Source of the DNA: a virus
Length of the DNA stretch: 64,000 bases
IMG/VR virus record: IMGVR_UViG_3300045972_000132
Span: 35,408 to 99,407 of that record
Strand: one strand, 5' to 3'
Every line of letters begins with the position of its first letter. Positions within the stretch are counted from its first letter, which is position 1. The translations under genes were made by a program, and so were the position numbers. The notes below the pieces were generated by a model. The model worked only from the letters and a program-made list of their open reading frames with translations, made no database searches and was not told the origin of the DNA. Positions 1 to 8,069 of the stretch are shown piece after piece.

Positions 1-23
1 ATTTATAAATATTGGAATGAATC

Positions 24-758
24 GTGGCTAGAAAAACTCTTGGTGATGTTCTACAGAACCATGCTTTCTGGCTTATGGACCTTGCCCCAATTGGAGCAGG
101 TAGTATTCCCTTATTTGCACCTCTTGGTGGCTTCAGTAGCATAACCGCACCCGAAATCCAAGTAGAGACCGAAGAAATAACAGAGGGAAACTGGTACTAC
201 AAGACCCCTATTGTTAAGCGTGCTCAAGTAAGTCCGATTACGCTGAAGAAGGGGTCTACTTGGCAAAACGCCGATTTCTATCGTTGGATCAACAGCGCCA
301 TTAGAGGCAATACTGTATTCGAGAGTGGATCCTTCGCTGCGGGGCAGTCCCTTATAGACTCCTTTGGCGGCCCTACCTACCGTCGAAATTTACTTCTAAT
401 CCAGTTCCTTCGTAGTTCACCTATTAATTTAGGTGATGTTACCAGCGGCGTACAGCAGGCTGCCGCCATTGGGGTTCTTGCCGGGGCCGGAATTGCTGCG
501 GGGGCTATTAGTGGCGGTGCAGCATCTGCTGTAGCCTCCGGAGTCGCATCCGGAGTTTCTCTGGGAATTGATAAAACCATAGGCGGCGAACTTCCTCTTC
601 TAGCTCTTAGGATTCCAGCCAAGGCTTGGGTCCTTTATGAATGCATCCCCACCAGATACAAAGCCTCTGGCGACTTTGATGCCATGTCTGCTAGTGTCTC
701 TATTCAAGAACTTGAAATCAAACCCTCATATATTGAAGAAATTTCACTATTCAGTTAG
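24..758 (+). CDS. Tail tube protein (T4 gp19-like family)
   Basis: Probable tail tube subunit, 244 residues. The segment around residues 62-95 (VKRAQVSPITLKKG, then WINSAIRG) matches the pattern of the gp19/conserved phage tail-region family, whose members stack into the inner tube of contractile tails. The start is GTG at 24 with GGAA six bases upstream. Residues about 140-185 are a long Ala/Gly/Ser/Val stretch with almost no charged residues, absent from the roughly 160-residue T4 protein. It could be a flexible loop or surface insertion, or this may be a tube-initiator relative rather than the main tube. The next genes (chaperone, tape measure, baseplate) support a tail-tube role. Confidence 0.7.
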   Translation: MARKTLGDVLQNHAFWLMDLAPIGAGSIPLFAPLGGFSSITAPEIQVETEEITEGNWYYKTPIVKRAQVSPITLKKGSTWQNADFYRWINSAIRGNTVFESGSFAAGQSLIDSFGGPTYRRNLLLIQFLRSSPINLGDVTSGVQQAAAIGVLAGAGIAAGAISGGAASAVASGVASGVSLGIDKTIGGELPLLALRIPAKAWVLYECIPTRYKASGDFDAMSASVSIQELEIKPSYIEEISLFS

Positions 759-767
759 GATCTCTAG

Positions 768-1022
768 ATGATTCCCTTTCCAAATTACATTGATGTAGAG
801 GAATTGATTCAATCCAACCAAGCTGTTGAAATGACCCTTTCCGGAAATGTCGGAAACTTCATGGTTCCACTTGGTTCAGAAGTTCTACGTCCCCCTATTG
901 CTCCTTGGTCGGCAGGTAGAAGTGGTCCTATGGCGAAAATCTATTCAGTCCTTGCTAATCGTGAGCGTAGGAAGCATTTAGGTAAGCAAGCCTCAAAGCT
1001 TTACATGCCTGAGGAAAGCTAA
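768..1022 (+). CDS. Small protein of the tail module, function unknown
   Basis: 84 residues, not recognised. AGGA lies about eight bases before the ATG and the stop overlaps the next start (TAATG), so it is translationally linked to its neighbour. The C-terminal third is basic (RERRKHLGKQASK). It lies between the tube and the tail chaperone, where small tail-assembly or completion proteins are common, but nothing in the sequence identifies a fold. Confidence 0.6.
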   Translation: MIPFPNYIDVEELIQSNQAVEMTLSGNVGNFMVPLGSEVLRPPIAPWSAGRSGPMAKIYSVLANRERRKHLGKQASKLYMPEES

Positions 1023-1288
1023 TGATTCTAGAAAGCTTAATCTCCATTGGAGACCTTCTTCAAGAGGTTAGTAAAAACAATCCGACTACTACTACACAAG
1101 TTGGAACCTACACCATTAATACCTTCTCCAAGGTAACAATCACTACTGCGGTCAAGGGCAAGACAGCTAAGGTATCTACGACCTTTAAGTTGAATCCTCG
1201 TACTTCTGACGGGTTTGATCTTGATGGTGCAGATAGTTATCTGAGTAAGAGTCGTAAAGCCAAGGTCCAAGTCGGCGCTGAATTGTAA
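1022..1288 (+). CDS. Small Thr/Lys-rich protein of the tail module, unknown
   Basis: 88 residues, not recognised. GAGG is placed seven bases before the ATG, and the start overlaps the preceding stop by one base. Residues 20-60 alternate Thr/Val/Lys in short strands (TYTINTFSKVTITTAVKGK), suggesting a small beta-rich fold. It is the last gene before the promoter at 1290. Confidence 0.6.
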   Translation: MILESLISIGDLLQEVSKNNPTTTTQVGTYTINTFSKVTITTAVKGKTAKVSTTFKLNPRTSDGFDLDGADSYLSKSRKAKVQVGAEL

Positions 1289-1289
1289 T

Positions 1290-1318
1290 TTGTACTTACT
1301 TCACTTTTGAAGTATAAT
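1290..1318 (+). promoter_or_regulatory. Sigma70-like promoter with 18-bp inverted-repeat operator (site 1)
   Basis: -35 TTGTAC (1290-1295), 17-bp spacer, perfect -10 TATAAT (1313-1318). The spacer and first -10 bases form a perfect inverted repeat TACTTCA-CTTT-TGAAGTA at 1297-1314. The same box in the same position relative to the -10 recurs at 18597 and 20163. The start codon of the next gene is six bases after the -10, so the transcript should be leaderless. A protein bound to the repeat would block the polymerase. Confidence 0.75.
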
Positions 1319-1324
1319 GATTGA

Positions 1325-1831
1325 ATGGTAAATTCAATCGAGTGGGAAAAATCGGTTCTAGAGCAGCACTCCGTATGTGCTAACTGCGGTGATAGTAAGA
1401 ATTTAATTGTGCGGCCTCTAGTGGCACCACTAAACGGGGGGCAATCAAGAGCTTCCAACGCCTCGGTTCTCTGCCGTGGCTGCGAGATCAACTCCTTCTT
1501 ATCCAATACAGAAACCCAAGAAAAACAGCTAGTGAACTTTTGGCTCTCCGCATCACTCTATGAGTGGCTCAAGACAAACGCCGAGAAGTCTTCAATGGGT
1601 TCCTTGATTCGATATATGATCTCCCGCTACACTGGTTCCCCTAGTGCCTTCGAAGACCTTGCTCTTTGGGTAGATGTCCAATCTGAAGTAAAGGTAAACA
1701 TCTGGGTTCCACAGAAGGAATATCTGGAATTCAAGACCCTAATTGAGGAGCGCGGCAGTACTGTCACCGACGCTCTCAAGTCCCTCTTACTAATTTTCAA
1801 AAACGAACAAACCGAGGCCCACCATGACTAA
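1325..1831 (+). CDS. Putative double ribbon-helix-helix regulator with degenerate HNH-like zinc motif
   Basis: 168 residues. Residues 18-53 hold CANC and CRGC with GG between them, spaced as in an HNH fold, but the usual DH pair is replaced by R-P, so catalysis looks lost and only a zinc site remains. Two internal repeats follow (about 69-102 NFWLSASLYEWLK and 122-158 NIWVPQKEYLEFK), each reading strand-helix-helix as in ribbon-helix-helix DNA-binding proteins. The gene has its own promoter with an inverted repeat over the -10, so autoregulation is plausible. The ATG at 1325 has no Shine-Dalgarno and begins six bases after the -10. The 3' end overlaps the chaperone gene by eight bases. The regulator role is inference. 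Confidence 0.55.
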   Translation: MVNSIEWEKSVLEQHSVCANCGDSKNLIVRPLVAPLNGGQSRASNASVLCRGCEINSFLSNTETQEKQLVNFWLSASLYEWLKTNAEKSSMGSLIRYMISRYTGSPSAFEDLALWVDVQSEVKVNIWVPQKEYLEFKTLIEERGSTVTDALKSLLLIFKNEQTEAHHD

Positions 1832-2603
1832 TGCAGTTGACATTGCAGTACGAGCAATTGATGACATGAAGTCTTCTACCGGGCTATTTAAACTCCCTGG
1901 TGGATACTTGGATGAAAAGGGCATCTTACACGATGAGATTCAAATCAGAGAAATGACCGGTGCTGAGGAGGACATCCTAGCTGGTAAGACGGATTCTATC
2001 ACTCTGAAGCTAAACGCTATTATGGCTGGATGTCTAGTGAGGATCGGTTCCATCACAGATCCTGGTGAAATTGCCAAGGTTATCAATCTTTTGCCCTCAG
2101 GGGATCGTATTTATCTTCTAGTTCTGATTCGTATGGTTACACTAGGGGACGACTTTGCCTTCGATGAGAAATGCCCTGAGTGTGGCGACAAGGCTACCTA
2201 CAATATTTTTCTAAGCAGCTTGGAAGTTACACCAATGAAGGACAAGAACAAGCGCGAGTTTGAATTCACTGCACCTTCTGGGAAGAAAATCATCATAAAG
2301 ACCCTCCTGGGAAAAGATGAGGGCTTGGCATCTAAATACGGTGAAGAGTATCCAAATGACGTTGTAAGCGCCATCATGCTTGCTAGAGTGGTCTCAATTG
2401 ACGGTGTTCCTGCCACCGTAGAGTCCCTTAAAAAATTGGGCTGGAAGGATCGGTCCTTTGCCCGCAAGTCCATTGAATCAATTGATGGAGGGGTCGAGCT
2501 TGGGGTTACGAATGAATGCAAGAAGTGCAATTTTGAATTCACCAAGGACTTACAGATTGGAAGCCAAAGTTTTTTCTTCCCTTCGGAGACCCTGAACTCC
2601 TAG
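1824..2603 (+). CDS. Tail assembly chaperone, unshifted product (T4 baseplate-protein family)
   Basis: 259 residues read without frameshift. The text IQIREMTGAEEDIL near the N-terminus, LPSGDRIYLLVLIRM in the middle and a CPEC (about residue 115) plus CKKC (about residue 235) pair match the T4 bacteriophage baseplate protein family (gp26-like), which binds zinc. In many contractile-tailed phages the gene just before the tape measure is a tail-assembly chaperone made in two lengths. The slippery heptamer at 2570 and an open -1 frame downstream support that role here. The stop at 2601-2603 ends the short form. Confidence 0.75.
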   Translation: MTNAVDIAVRAIDDMKSSTGLFKLPGGYLDEKGILHDEIQIREMTGAEEDILAGKTDSITLKLNAIMAGCLVRIGSITDPGEIAKVINLLPSGDRIYLLVLIRMVTLGDDFAFDEKCPECGDKATYNIFLSSLEVTPMKDKNKREFEFTAPSGKKIIIKTLLGKDEGLASKYGEEYPNDVVSAIMLARVVSIDGVPATVESLKKLGWKDRSFARKSIESIDGGVELGVTNECKKCNFEFTKDLQIGSQSFFFPSETLNS

Positions 2604-2746
2604 AGGCTCAGTATTTTAGCTTCCTTGAGTACTGGCACATAAGTTACACGGAGTTTTTAAATATCCCGTGTAGTCTCCGATTTAGATTGCTAACTAGAAA
2701 GGACGAACTGGAACGTAGGCGTCAAGAAGCATATAATAGGAAGTAA
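1824..2746 (+). CDS. Tail assembly chaperone, -1 frameshifted long product
   Basis: A -1 slip at the heptamer 2570-2576 joins the first 251 residues of the preceding product to 56 residues read in the -1 frame, ending at TAA 2744-2746 (307 residues in total). The extension starts LPFGDPELLEAQYFSFLEYW and ends with a charged helix (RKDELERRRQEAYNRK). It has no start codon or ribosome-binding site of its own, and it fills the gap up to the tape-measure gene. This mirrors the gpG/gpGT scheme, where the long form (a few percent of product) binds the tape measure during tail assembly. Confidence 0.8.
2570..2576 (+). promoter_or_regulatory. Programmed -1 ribosomal frameshift site
   Basis: T-TTT-TTC heptamer in the zero frame (codons TTT 2571-2573, TTC 2574-2576). 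This fits the X-XXY-YYZ rule exactly, since both tRNAs can re-pair after a one-base backward slip. It lies 25 bases before the zero-frame stop, and the -1 frame stays open for 56 more codons. Confidence 0.85.
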
Positions 2747-2764
2747 TTCTAAAATGGAGTCTTG

Positions 2765-4906
2765 ATGGCACTTCCAGGGCTAGGTCTAGCATATTTATTC
2801 GTTGGTAAGGACGCTGGTCTTGGTAAAGCCCAAGACGAGGCTACCAGCGGTTTCGAAAAACTTGGAAAGTATGTATCTGGGGTTGCCTCCAGAATGGGTG
2901 AACTTGCGACCAATACTGGTCAGCTAATGACTGCCTTCGAAGCTCGTAATTTTGATGCAAAGAATTCTATTTACGGTGTCTTTGCAGGAATGGGCCAAAC
3001 AGCCGCTTCGTCCGCTAAGGCTAGCGATCAACTAATCAGCATGGCTCGCAAACTGAACACGATGGATAAAGTTCCCGAAATGGCGGAAGCCTTTAGAGAG
3101 CTTACTAATATAAAATTCAATGGTGGCGGCGCAAAAGACGTAAACTCTATGGTTGAGCAGCTTACTCGCCTATCTGGGGTCACGGGGGCATCAATCACGG
3201 GTTTATCTAGGTCACTTGTCGCGCTAACAAACCAGAAAGTATCTGCCGGGGGTATCACAGATATTCTTGATTCCGTTATTAGTATGGGTAAAGAGTTTGG
3301 TACTGGAGACACTGCGGTTAAGAATCTGGAGCGCATAGTCGCCGCTGTTAGAGATGCTACTCAGAAAACCGGATCAGATCCACAAAAGTTTATAAAAGAA
3401 ACCTCCGGTCTTGCATCCATCATCGACACATTTTCCCCCGGTAAAGGAGCAGACGCCGCTATTGGGATTATGAGCAAAACTCAATCAGAATACGATACTT
3501 TTCAAAAAATGTTTACTGGGGATGCTACTCAATTAGACAAGAGTACTGTATTAGGTGCGCTCTTATTGGGTAGCGCGGACAAAGGATTCGGACTATTTAA
3601 GAGTTCTCCTCTGAAATGGATTCAAGAGGTAACTAAGGGTCTAAGGGATCTCGGTCCCGCAAGTACTGTATTCAAAAAATTTAAAAAGGATTTAACTACA
3701 AGTGGTCAAGGTGATTTGTGGAGAGTAATTGAAAGTGAATTAGAACAGGCAGGAAATATTGAAAAAGCTATAAAAGCTAGTGAGAACGCAAAAGGCGCTT
3801 CAGGTAAAATGGCTGCGGAACATAGAAACAAGTACAAGCCTGACGAACAGATAGCCTTAAATACGGATTCTGCATGGACTAAATTTAGAGGCATGTTTGG
3901 TGACAAGCAATCTAAATATGTTAAAGATTCCACCAAGGTATTCAATGATTTTTTTAAAACCCTTCAGGAGGGTGCTAAAACCAATCCAGACTTAAAAACC
4001 TTATCAGATACAGTATCTAATCTAGATAAATTCGGTATGAAGGGATTTTTTGGAGAGTCTACTAGGTCAAAATTTGGTGCCTTGGGTCAGGTTCTGGATA
4101 AATTAGGCCCAAGCTTAGACTCCCTGTCTAAGTATGGTTTCAAACTAGAGAACTTATTCAGCCCATCCGGATTACTCCAAACAGGGTTACAGGCCCTCGC
4201 CGGGGACTTTGCTGCTAACTTTATGGAGTCCGGCAGCTTCTCTAAAGCCATGTCAGCAACCATAGAAGATGTTAAGAAATTCTACGCCAAAGTTAAATAC
4301 TATGGCAAGAAGGTCTGGGGCTTCCTAAAAACTTATTGGGACGCTCACGGAGAGGAAATAAAGAAGGAGATCAGCGAAATATGGAAAGAACTCAGCGAGA
4401 CCTTCGGACCCACAGTTTCCGGATGGGGAGAATCCTTCAAGAAAACATTGAATGAATTCTGGAAAGAATACAGACCGGCATTCGTAAAACTAGGTACCGC
4501 GATAGGTGAGGGAATTCAAGAGGGTCTAAAAAAGATGCTTCCCAAATGGATGCAAAAGGAAGTAAGTGCCTCTGGTGGTGGTGGGGACATAGTTCCCCTA
4601 TTCGATATCAACGATTACCTGAAACGAAAGCACGAATCCGAAGGCCCCCTGCTCCCACCATCACCAACAAAACACGAAGACGCTGCATCTACTGCGAGTA
4701 CTATGGCTGCTTTGAAAAAAGCACAGTCGAACCCCATCTTTGACTTTCCTAGTGGTCCGTCGTCCAATGCAAACTCCTCTTCTGTATCTGTAGTGGATAA
4801 ATTGGACAAACTAATTGATTCTAATAATGCTCTCGCTAACGCCTTCAAGACTTGGCTTCCACCATCTAAAAGACCCGTGTCCTCCGCAGGATCTCCGAGT
4901 AAATAA
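2765..4906 (+). CDS. Tail tape measure protein
   Basis: 713 residues. The start is ATG 2765 with GGAG five bases upstream; a TTG one codon earlier is less likely. Position directly after a frameshifted chaperone, largest size in the assembly block and alternating helical, Ala/Gly/Lys-rich composition all fit a tape measure. Residues about 505-570 are very rich in Lys, Trp, Phe and Tyr (KFYAKVKYYGKKVWGFLKTYW). The tail from about 610 is Pro/Ser-rich. At 1.5 angstroms per helical residue the protein would specify a tail of roughly 100 nm, ordinary for a myovirus. No peptidoglycan hydrolase motif was seen. Confidence 0.8.
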   Translation: MALPGLGLAYLFVGKDAGLGKAQDEATSGFEKLGKYVSGVASRMGELATNTGQLMTAFEARNFDAKNSIYGVFAGMGQTAASSAKASDQLISMARKLNTMDKVPEMAEAFRELTNIKFNGGGAKDVNSMVEQLTRLSGVTGASITGLSRSLVALTNQKVSAGGITDILDSVISMGKEFGTGDTAVKNLERIVAAVRDATQKTGSDPQKFIKETSGLASIIDTFSPGKGADAAIGIMSKTQSEYDTFQKMFTGDATQLDKSTVLGALLLGSADKGFGLFKSSPLKWIQEVTKGLRDLGPASTVFKKFKKDLTTSGQGDLWRVIESELEQAGNIEKAIKASENAKGASGKMAAEHRNKYKPDEQIALNTDSAWTKFRGMFGDKQSKYVKDSTKVFNDFFKTLQEGAKTNPDLKTLSDTVSNLDKFGMKGFFGESTRSKFGALGQVLDKLGPSLDSLSKYGFKLENLFSPSGLLQTGLQALAGDFAANFMESGSFSKAMSATIEDVKKFYAKVKYYGKKVWGFLKTYWDAHGEEIKKEISEIWKELSETFGPTVSGWGESFKKTLNEFWKEYRPAFVKLGTAIGEGIQEGLKKMLPKWMQKEVSASGGGGDIVPLFDINDYLKRKHESEGPLLPPSPTKHEDAASTASTMAALKKAQSNPIFDFPSGPSSNANSSSVSVVDKLDKLIDSNNALANAFKTWLPPSKRPVSSAGSPSK

Positions 4907-5223
4907 TGTCTACTAATATATCCAAGAACAGCCGTCTTACCTTTTCAGATCTGCTAGACACTGATCAAGTAGAGTTTTGGGATCTACCCAACTATCCTAG
5001 AATCCCCACTTCAGCCGGGGACATTCTTTACATGGTTCTAGTGAACGATAGACTAGACTTATTAGCCCATAAGTATTATGGTGACTCTAACCTCTGGTGG
5101 GTAATTGCGGTCGCTAACTCACTGGACTGCCTTCCGATTGATCTCGTCGCTGGCAGTCAAATTCTAATCCCTTCCCCACAGATAGCGCTTAACAAGGTAA
5201 TGAAAGATACTGGCACAAACTAA
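4906..5223 (+). CDS. LysM-like baseplate protein (gp53-type)
   Basis: 105 residues. The core (residues about 45-90) reads LDLLAHKYYGDSNLWWVIAVAN followed by PIDLVAGSQILIPSP. This is the LysM-like pattern of T4 gp53 and related baseplate wedge or hub-bridging proteins (HKYYGD..LWWVIA..N, then G..L.IP). The start overlaps the tape-measure stop (TAATG) and the stop overlaps the next start, so the three genes are co-translated. It likely joins the tape measure end or tube to the baseplate. Confidence 0.75.
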   Translation: MSTNISKNSRLTFSDLLDTDQVEFWDLPNYPRIPTSAGDILYMVLVNDRLDLLAHKYYGDSNLWWVIAVANSLDCLPIDLVAGSQILIPSPQIALNKVMKDTGTN

Positions 5224-6641
5224 TGCCTACTTATGATTTCTTCTCACCCATGATGTCTACCGCAATCGTTGCCAAGGATGGAACGGTAGTTCCACTTTGG
5301 ACTAATACTCATGGAGATAACGTAGAGAATCCAAACGCAGCTAGTATTAAACGGATAGCCGGAATCACAAGTATCCCCTATGTGACTAGCATTAGAATCA
5401 CAGTTGGTTTAGCCTGTCTACCGATCATCACTATTACCTTAACACCTCCCTATGAGGATGCAATTAAATTATTAGATAGTGAGTTTCTAGATTGGAGTTC
5501 CTGCGCGATTCGTACCCAAGTCGGATATACAGGCAAAGATACTATTCTATCCCCAGTTTTTACAGGATTCATGCTTCAACCTGCTATTACATTTGGATCC
5601 CAAATCTCCATCACTTTAAACGCTCAAGGTCCCTTTAGTGTTTTTTCTAACGAGAAGAGTGTAATATTTCCCGGAACACATAGTTCTAAGGAAATTTTAG
5701 AGCAGGCATTGCGGGGAAAGAAGGACCATCCCAGACCAGCAGTAGGCCCTGATAATGTTATTATAAATTTGTCCGTTGATTGGTCTGAGGTAGACAAGGA
5801 TCCTCAAGTCAAAAAGATTTGGGAAGACCCTAAGACGAATACACATTACGCAGACATGACAGATTGGGATATAATTGACCGTCTGTGCAGAGAATGCAGA
5901 TCTTGGTTTATGATAAACAACTCCAAGTTAGTCGTCGTTCCCAATAAAAACTTCGAATCTGAAAAGCCCGCAAGAGTATTCCATGTTTATGGAGCGCCTA
6001 ACGGGACCTTTGGGGATATGGAGTACCCTGCATTTCACGTTACTTCAAATTACACAGGAAACCTATTACCGGGGACTCTAGATTCCCTTCGCGCAGAAGT
6101 AATCTCGTATACAGATAAAACTATAACTAGCTACCCGATAACAGCAAAATCCATAAAAGCATCTCTTGTAGGCGATAAGGAAATTACATTCAAGGACCCT
6201 AATATTTCATCCGCCAAGGCTGATCTTCAAATAAAGGATCCTGGTTCTACTCTACCCAACTTTATTAATACTCACGGCAGTAAGCCTGAATCATTAAAAC
6301 TAGTGGAATCCAGACTAGAGCAAATAACTTCAAAACAAGGACCAACCTGCACGGTAGACACCATCGGAATCCCTGATTTATTTCCAGGTGAAATAGTAGA
6401 ACTCAGAGGCTGTAGTCTACGACTCAATGGAGCCTACATAGTTCAGGAGTTTACCCACAACTTCAACTCATCTGGTTTTACAACTTCTTTGACCCTAAAC
6501 ACAGCAGCGTTGAAAGTATCTAAAGAGTCCGCCGAACCTACCGCAAATACAAATGATTCGAAGGCGAAGTCTTCAGAAGATACCGGTAAGCCTAAACCAA
6601 AAGGCAGCAAGACTAAGCAAGCTAAACCTTCTACTAAGTAA
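5223..6641 (+). CDS. Baseplate hub protein (gpD / gp27-like)
   Basis: 472 residues. Features of the late-control-D family are visible: an early beta-rich half with GPFSVFSNEKSVIFPGTHSSKE, a central WDIIDRLCRECRSWFMINNSKLVVVPN element, and a late GIPDLFPGEIVELRGCSLRLNGAYIVQEFTHNF segment. These proteins form the trimeric hub that carries the spike and fits the end of the tube. The last 50 residues are a low-complexity Lys/Ser/Thr tail, probably disordered. The spike gene follows eight bases later. Confidence 0.75.
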   Translation: MPTYDFFSPMMSTAIVAKDGTVVPLWTNTHGDNVENPNAASIKRIAGITSIPYVTSIRITVGLACLPIITITLTPPYEDAIKLLDSEFLDWSSCAIRTQVGYTGKDTILSPVFTGFMLQPAITFGSQISITLNAQGPFSVFSNEKSVIFPGTHSSKEILEQALRGKKDHPRPAVGPDNVIINLSVDWSEVDKDPQVKKIWEDPKTNTHYADMTDWDIIDRLCRECRSWFMINNSKLVVVPNKNFESEKPARVFHVYGAPNGTFGDMEYPAFHVTSNYTGNLLPGTLDSLRAEVISYTDKTITSYPITAKSIKASLVGDKEITFKDPNISSAKADLQIKDPGSTLPNFINTHGSKPESLKLVESRLEQITSKQGPTCTVDTIGIPDLFPGEIVELRGCSLRLNGAYIVQEFTHNFNSSGFTTSLTLNTAALKVSKESAEPTANTNDSKAKSSEDTGKPKPKGSKTKQAKPSTK

Positions 6642-6649
6642 GAATAATC

Positions 6650-7621
6650 ATGTACCTAGAAATTGAAGACTTACAGCAGCGCGTAAACAGCTTAGAGAAG
6701 AAGTGGCCTGACTTTCTAAGAGACATCAATCACTTTGGACTAGAATGGTTCCGCAAGTACTACGGTCTTTATCGTGCAATTATAAAGTCCAATGAAGATC
6801 CTGAGAAAAGAGGGCGGGTTCAAATTCTATGTGCAGAAGCGGGACACAAGGATGAAGTTTACCCTAGGGATTGGGTAGATCCTATTCTACCTACCGCAGG
6901 CCCCTCCAGAGGAAGCTTCGTAGCTCCTCAAGTAGGGGATTGGATCTGGGTAACATTCGCTCAAGGTAATCCCGCTTGGCCGGTGGGATACATTGGTTCC
7001 TATTTCGGTGGCAAAGAAATGCCCCCTGAGTTTGCCTATACAAACAAAAAACCAGAAACCCAAGGAATTATTACTAGAGGTGGGCATACTCTAGTAATGT
7101 CCGACACCCCCGGTGAAGAAAAGGTAACCCTCTCGTGGCACCAGCCGGATGCATGGCCCACCAATCCCCAAGAGACCCCTGATCGTACCAAGGGTAAGTC
7201 TTCCAGTATGGTATTTAAACCAGACGGGTCAATTGAAACTACTTCATCTGATAAGGCCAAAATTACCCTAGATAGCCCCAATCAAGTCATCACAGTTGCC
7301 GATTCCAATGGAAATACGGTGACTCTAGACAAGAACGGCATTACAGTGAAGGATAAGAGCGGTAATAACATTAAAATCATAGGTGGGGATGTTACTGTCC
7401 AAATGTCAGGGGACTTCAATGTCACTGATGGCAACAACTCCAATCTAAAGACCCAGAATGTCAATTTAGGACTTTCTCCTACATATTCTGCGGTTCTTGG
7501 AGAGTTATTCATGACTCTCTTCAACGCACATGTTCATCCGCACCCCTTGGGGCCTACCGCAATTACTCCAACCCAAATGACTCCCGCCGCCTTATCCAGT
7601 ACTGTAAAATTATCTAAATAA
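6650..7621 (+). CDS. Baseplate spike protein (gp5/gpV-like), no lysozyme domain
   Basis: 323 residues. Residues 40-125 form the OB-fold of gp5/VgrG-type spikes (YRAIIKSNEDPEKRGRVQI, then VGDWIWVTFAQGNPAWPVGYIG). From about residue 170 there are short repeats of beta-helix type (GNTVTLDKNGITVKDKSGN). The C-terminus has HVHPHP, a possible metal-binding tip. The T4 gp5 lysozyme domain is absent, so this spike is probably only mechanical, with cell-wall cutting left to other proteins. Confidence 0.8.
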   Translation: MYLEIEDLQQRVNSLEKKWPDFLRDINHFGLEWFRKYYGLYRAIIKSNEDPEKRGRVQILCAEAGHKDEVYPRDWVDPILPTAGPSRGSFVAPQVGDWIWVTFAQGNPAWPVGYIGSYFGGKEMPPEFAYTNKKPETQGIITRGGHTLVMSDTPGEEKVTLSWHQPDAWPTNPQETPDRTKGKSSSMVFKPDGSIETTSSDKAKITLDSPNQVITVADSNGNTVTLDKNGITVKDKSGNNIKIIGGDVTVQMSGDFNVTDGNNSNLKTQNVNLGLSPTYSAVLGELFMTLFNAHVHPHPLGPTAITPTQMTPAALSSTVKLSK

Positions 7622-7625
7622 AGGT

Positions 7626-7643
7626 TACGTCAAATTTGAAGTA
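7626..7643 (+). promoter_or_regulatory. Imperfect copy of the 7-4-7 inverted repeat
   Basis: TACGTCA-AATT-TGAAGTA differs by one arm base and by the central four bases from the operator at 1297-1314. It is not overlapped by a -10 element. The nearest promoter-like element is the extended -10 at 7669. It may be a weaker site or chance. Confidence 0.35.
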
Positions 7644-7668
7644 AACCCCTGCATTATAGCCATATTTG

Positions 7669-7677
7669 TGCTATAAC
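7669..7677 (+). promoter_or_regulatory. Extended -10 promoter element
   Basis: TGC-TATAAC is a near-consensus extended -10. No good -35 lies 17 bases upstream. A transcript from here would start near 7684 and supply the gp25-like gene with a very short leader. This favours the ATG at 7695 over those at 7680 and 7683. Confidence 0.45.
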
Positions 7678-7694
7678 CAATGATGAGGTTACGA

Positions 7695-8069
7695 ATGGAC
7701 TATTCATTTAGGGGTCTTGGCTTTCCCTTTTCAATTAAAGAAGGTGCTTTTCCAGCACCTACTCAGGATGCCGACCTGATTGCACAGTCGATCATGCAGA
7801 TCATCGGTGTGACTCCCACCGAACGAGTCTTCGATCCCAACTACGGCTGCAACGTTATGGACATGGTATTTGAAAACAACGACTCTCTCCTACAAGAAAT
7901 TGCAAAAATAAATATCCAGAACGCAATCTCCAGATACGAACCTCGTGCGATTCTGCAAGACATTACCTTCTCTAAAAACTCTGATGGGAATGCGCTATAC
8001 GTAAACATTATATTTACCGTAAAATATACAGGGGAAACAGGCACTGTTTCTCAGAAGCTTGGAGCCTAA
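7695..8069 (+). CDS. Baseplate wedge protein (gp25-like)
   Basis: 124 residues from ATG 7695, which has AGG six bases upstream; the in-frame ATG at 7680 would lie on top of the promoter. The protein matches the GPW/gp25 family: GLGFPFSIKEG near the start, TPTERVFDPNYGC in the middle, then QNAISRYEPRAIL with a final beta-strand pair. gp25 is a core wedge component that starts sheath assembly in contractile tails. It is followed without gap by the J/gp6-like gene, as in most myoviruses. Confidence 0.85.
   Translation: MDYSFRGLGFPFSIKEGAFPAPTQDADLIAQSIMQIIGVTPTERVFDPNYGCNVMDMVFENNDSLLQEIAKINIQNAISRYEPRAILQDITFSKNSDGNALYVNIIFTVKYTGETGTVSQKLGA

Noticed and set aside
6650-7621. Lysozyme domain in the gp5-like spike
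   Set aside because: Only OB-fold and beta-helix patterns are present; no glycosidase motif fits between them.
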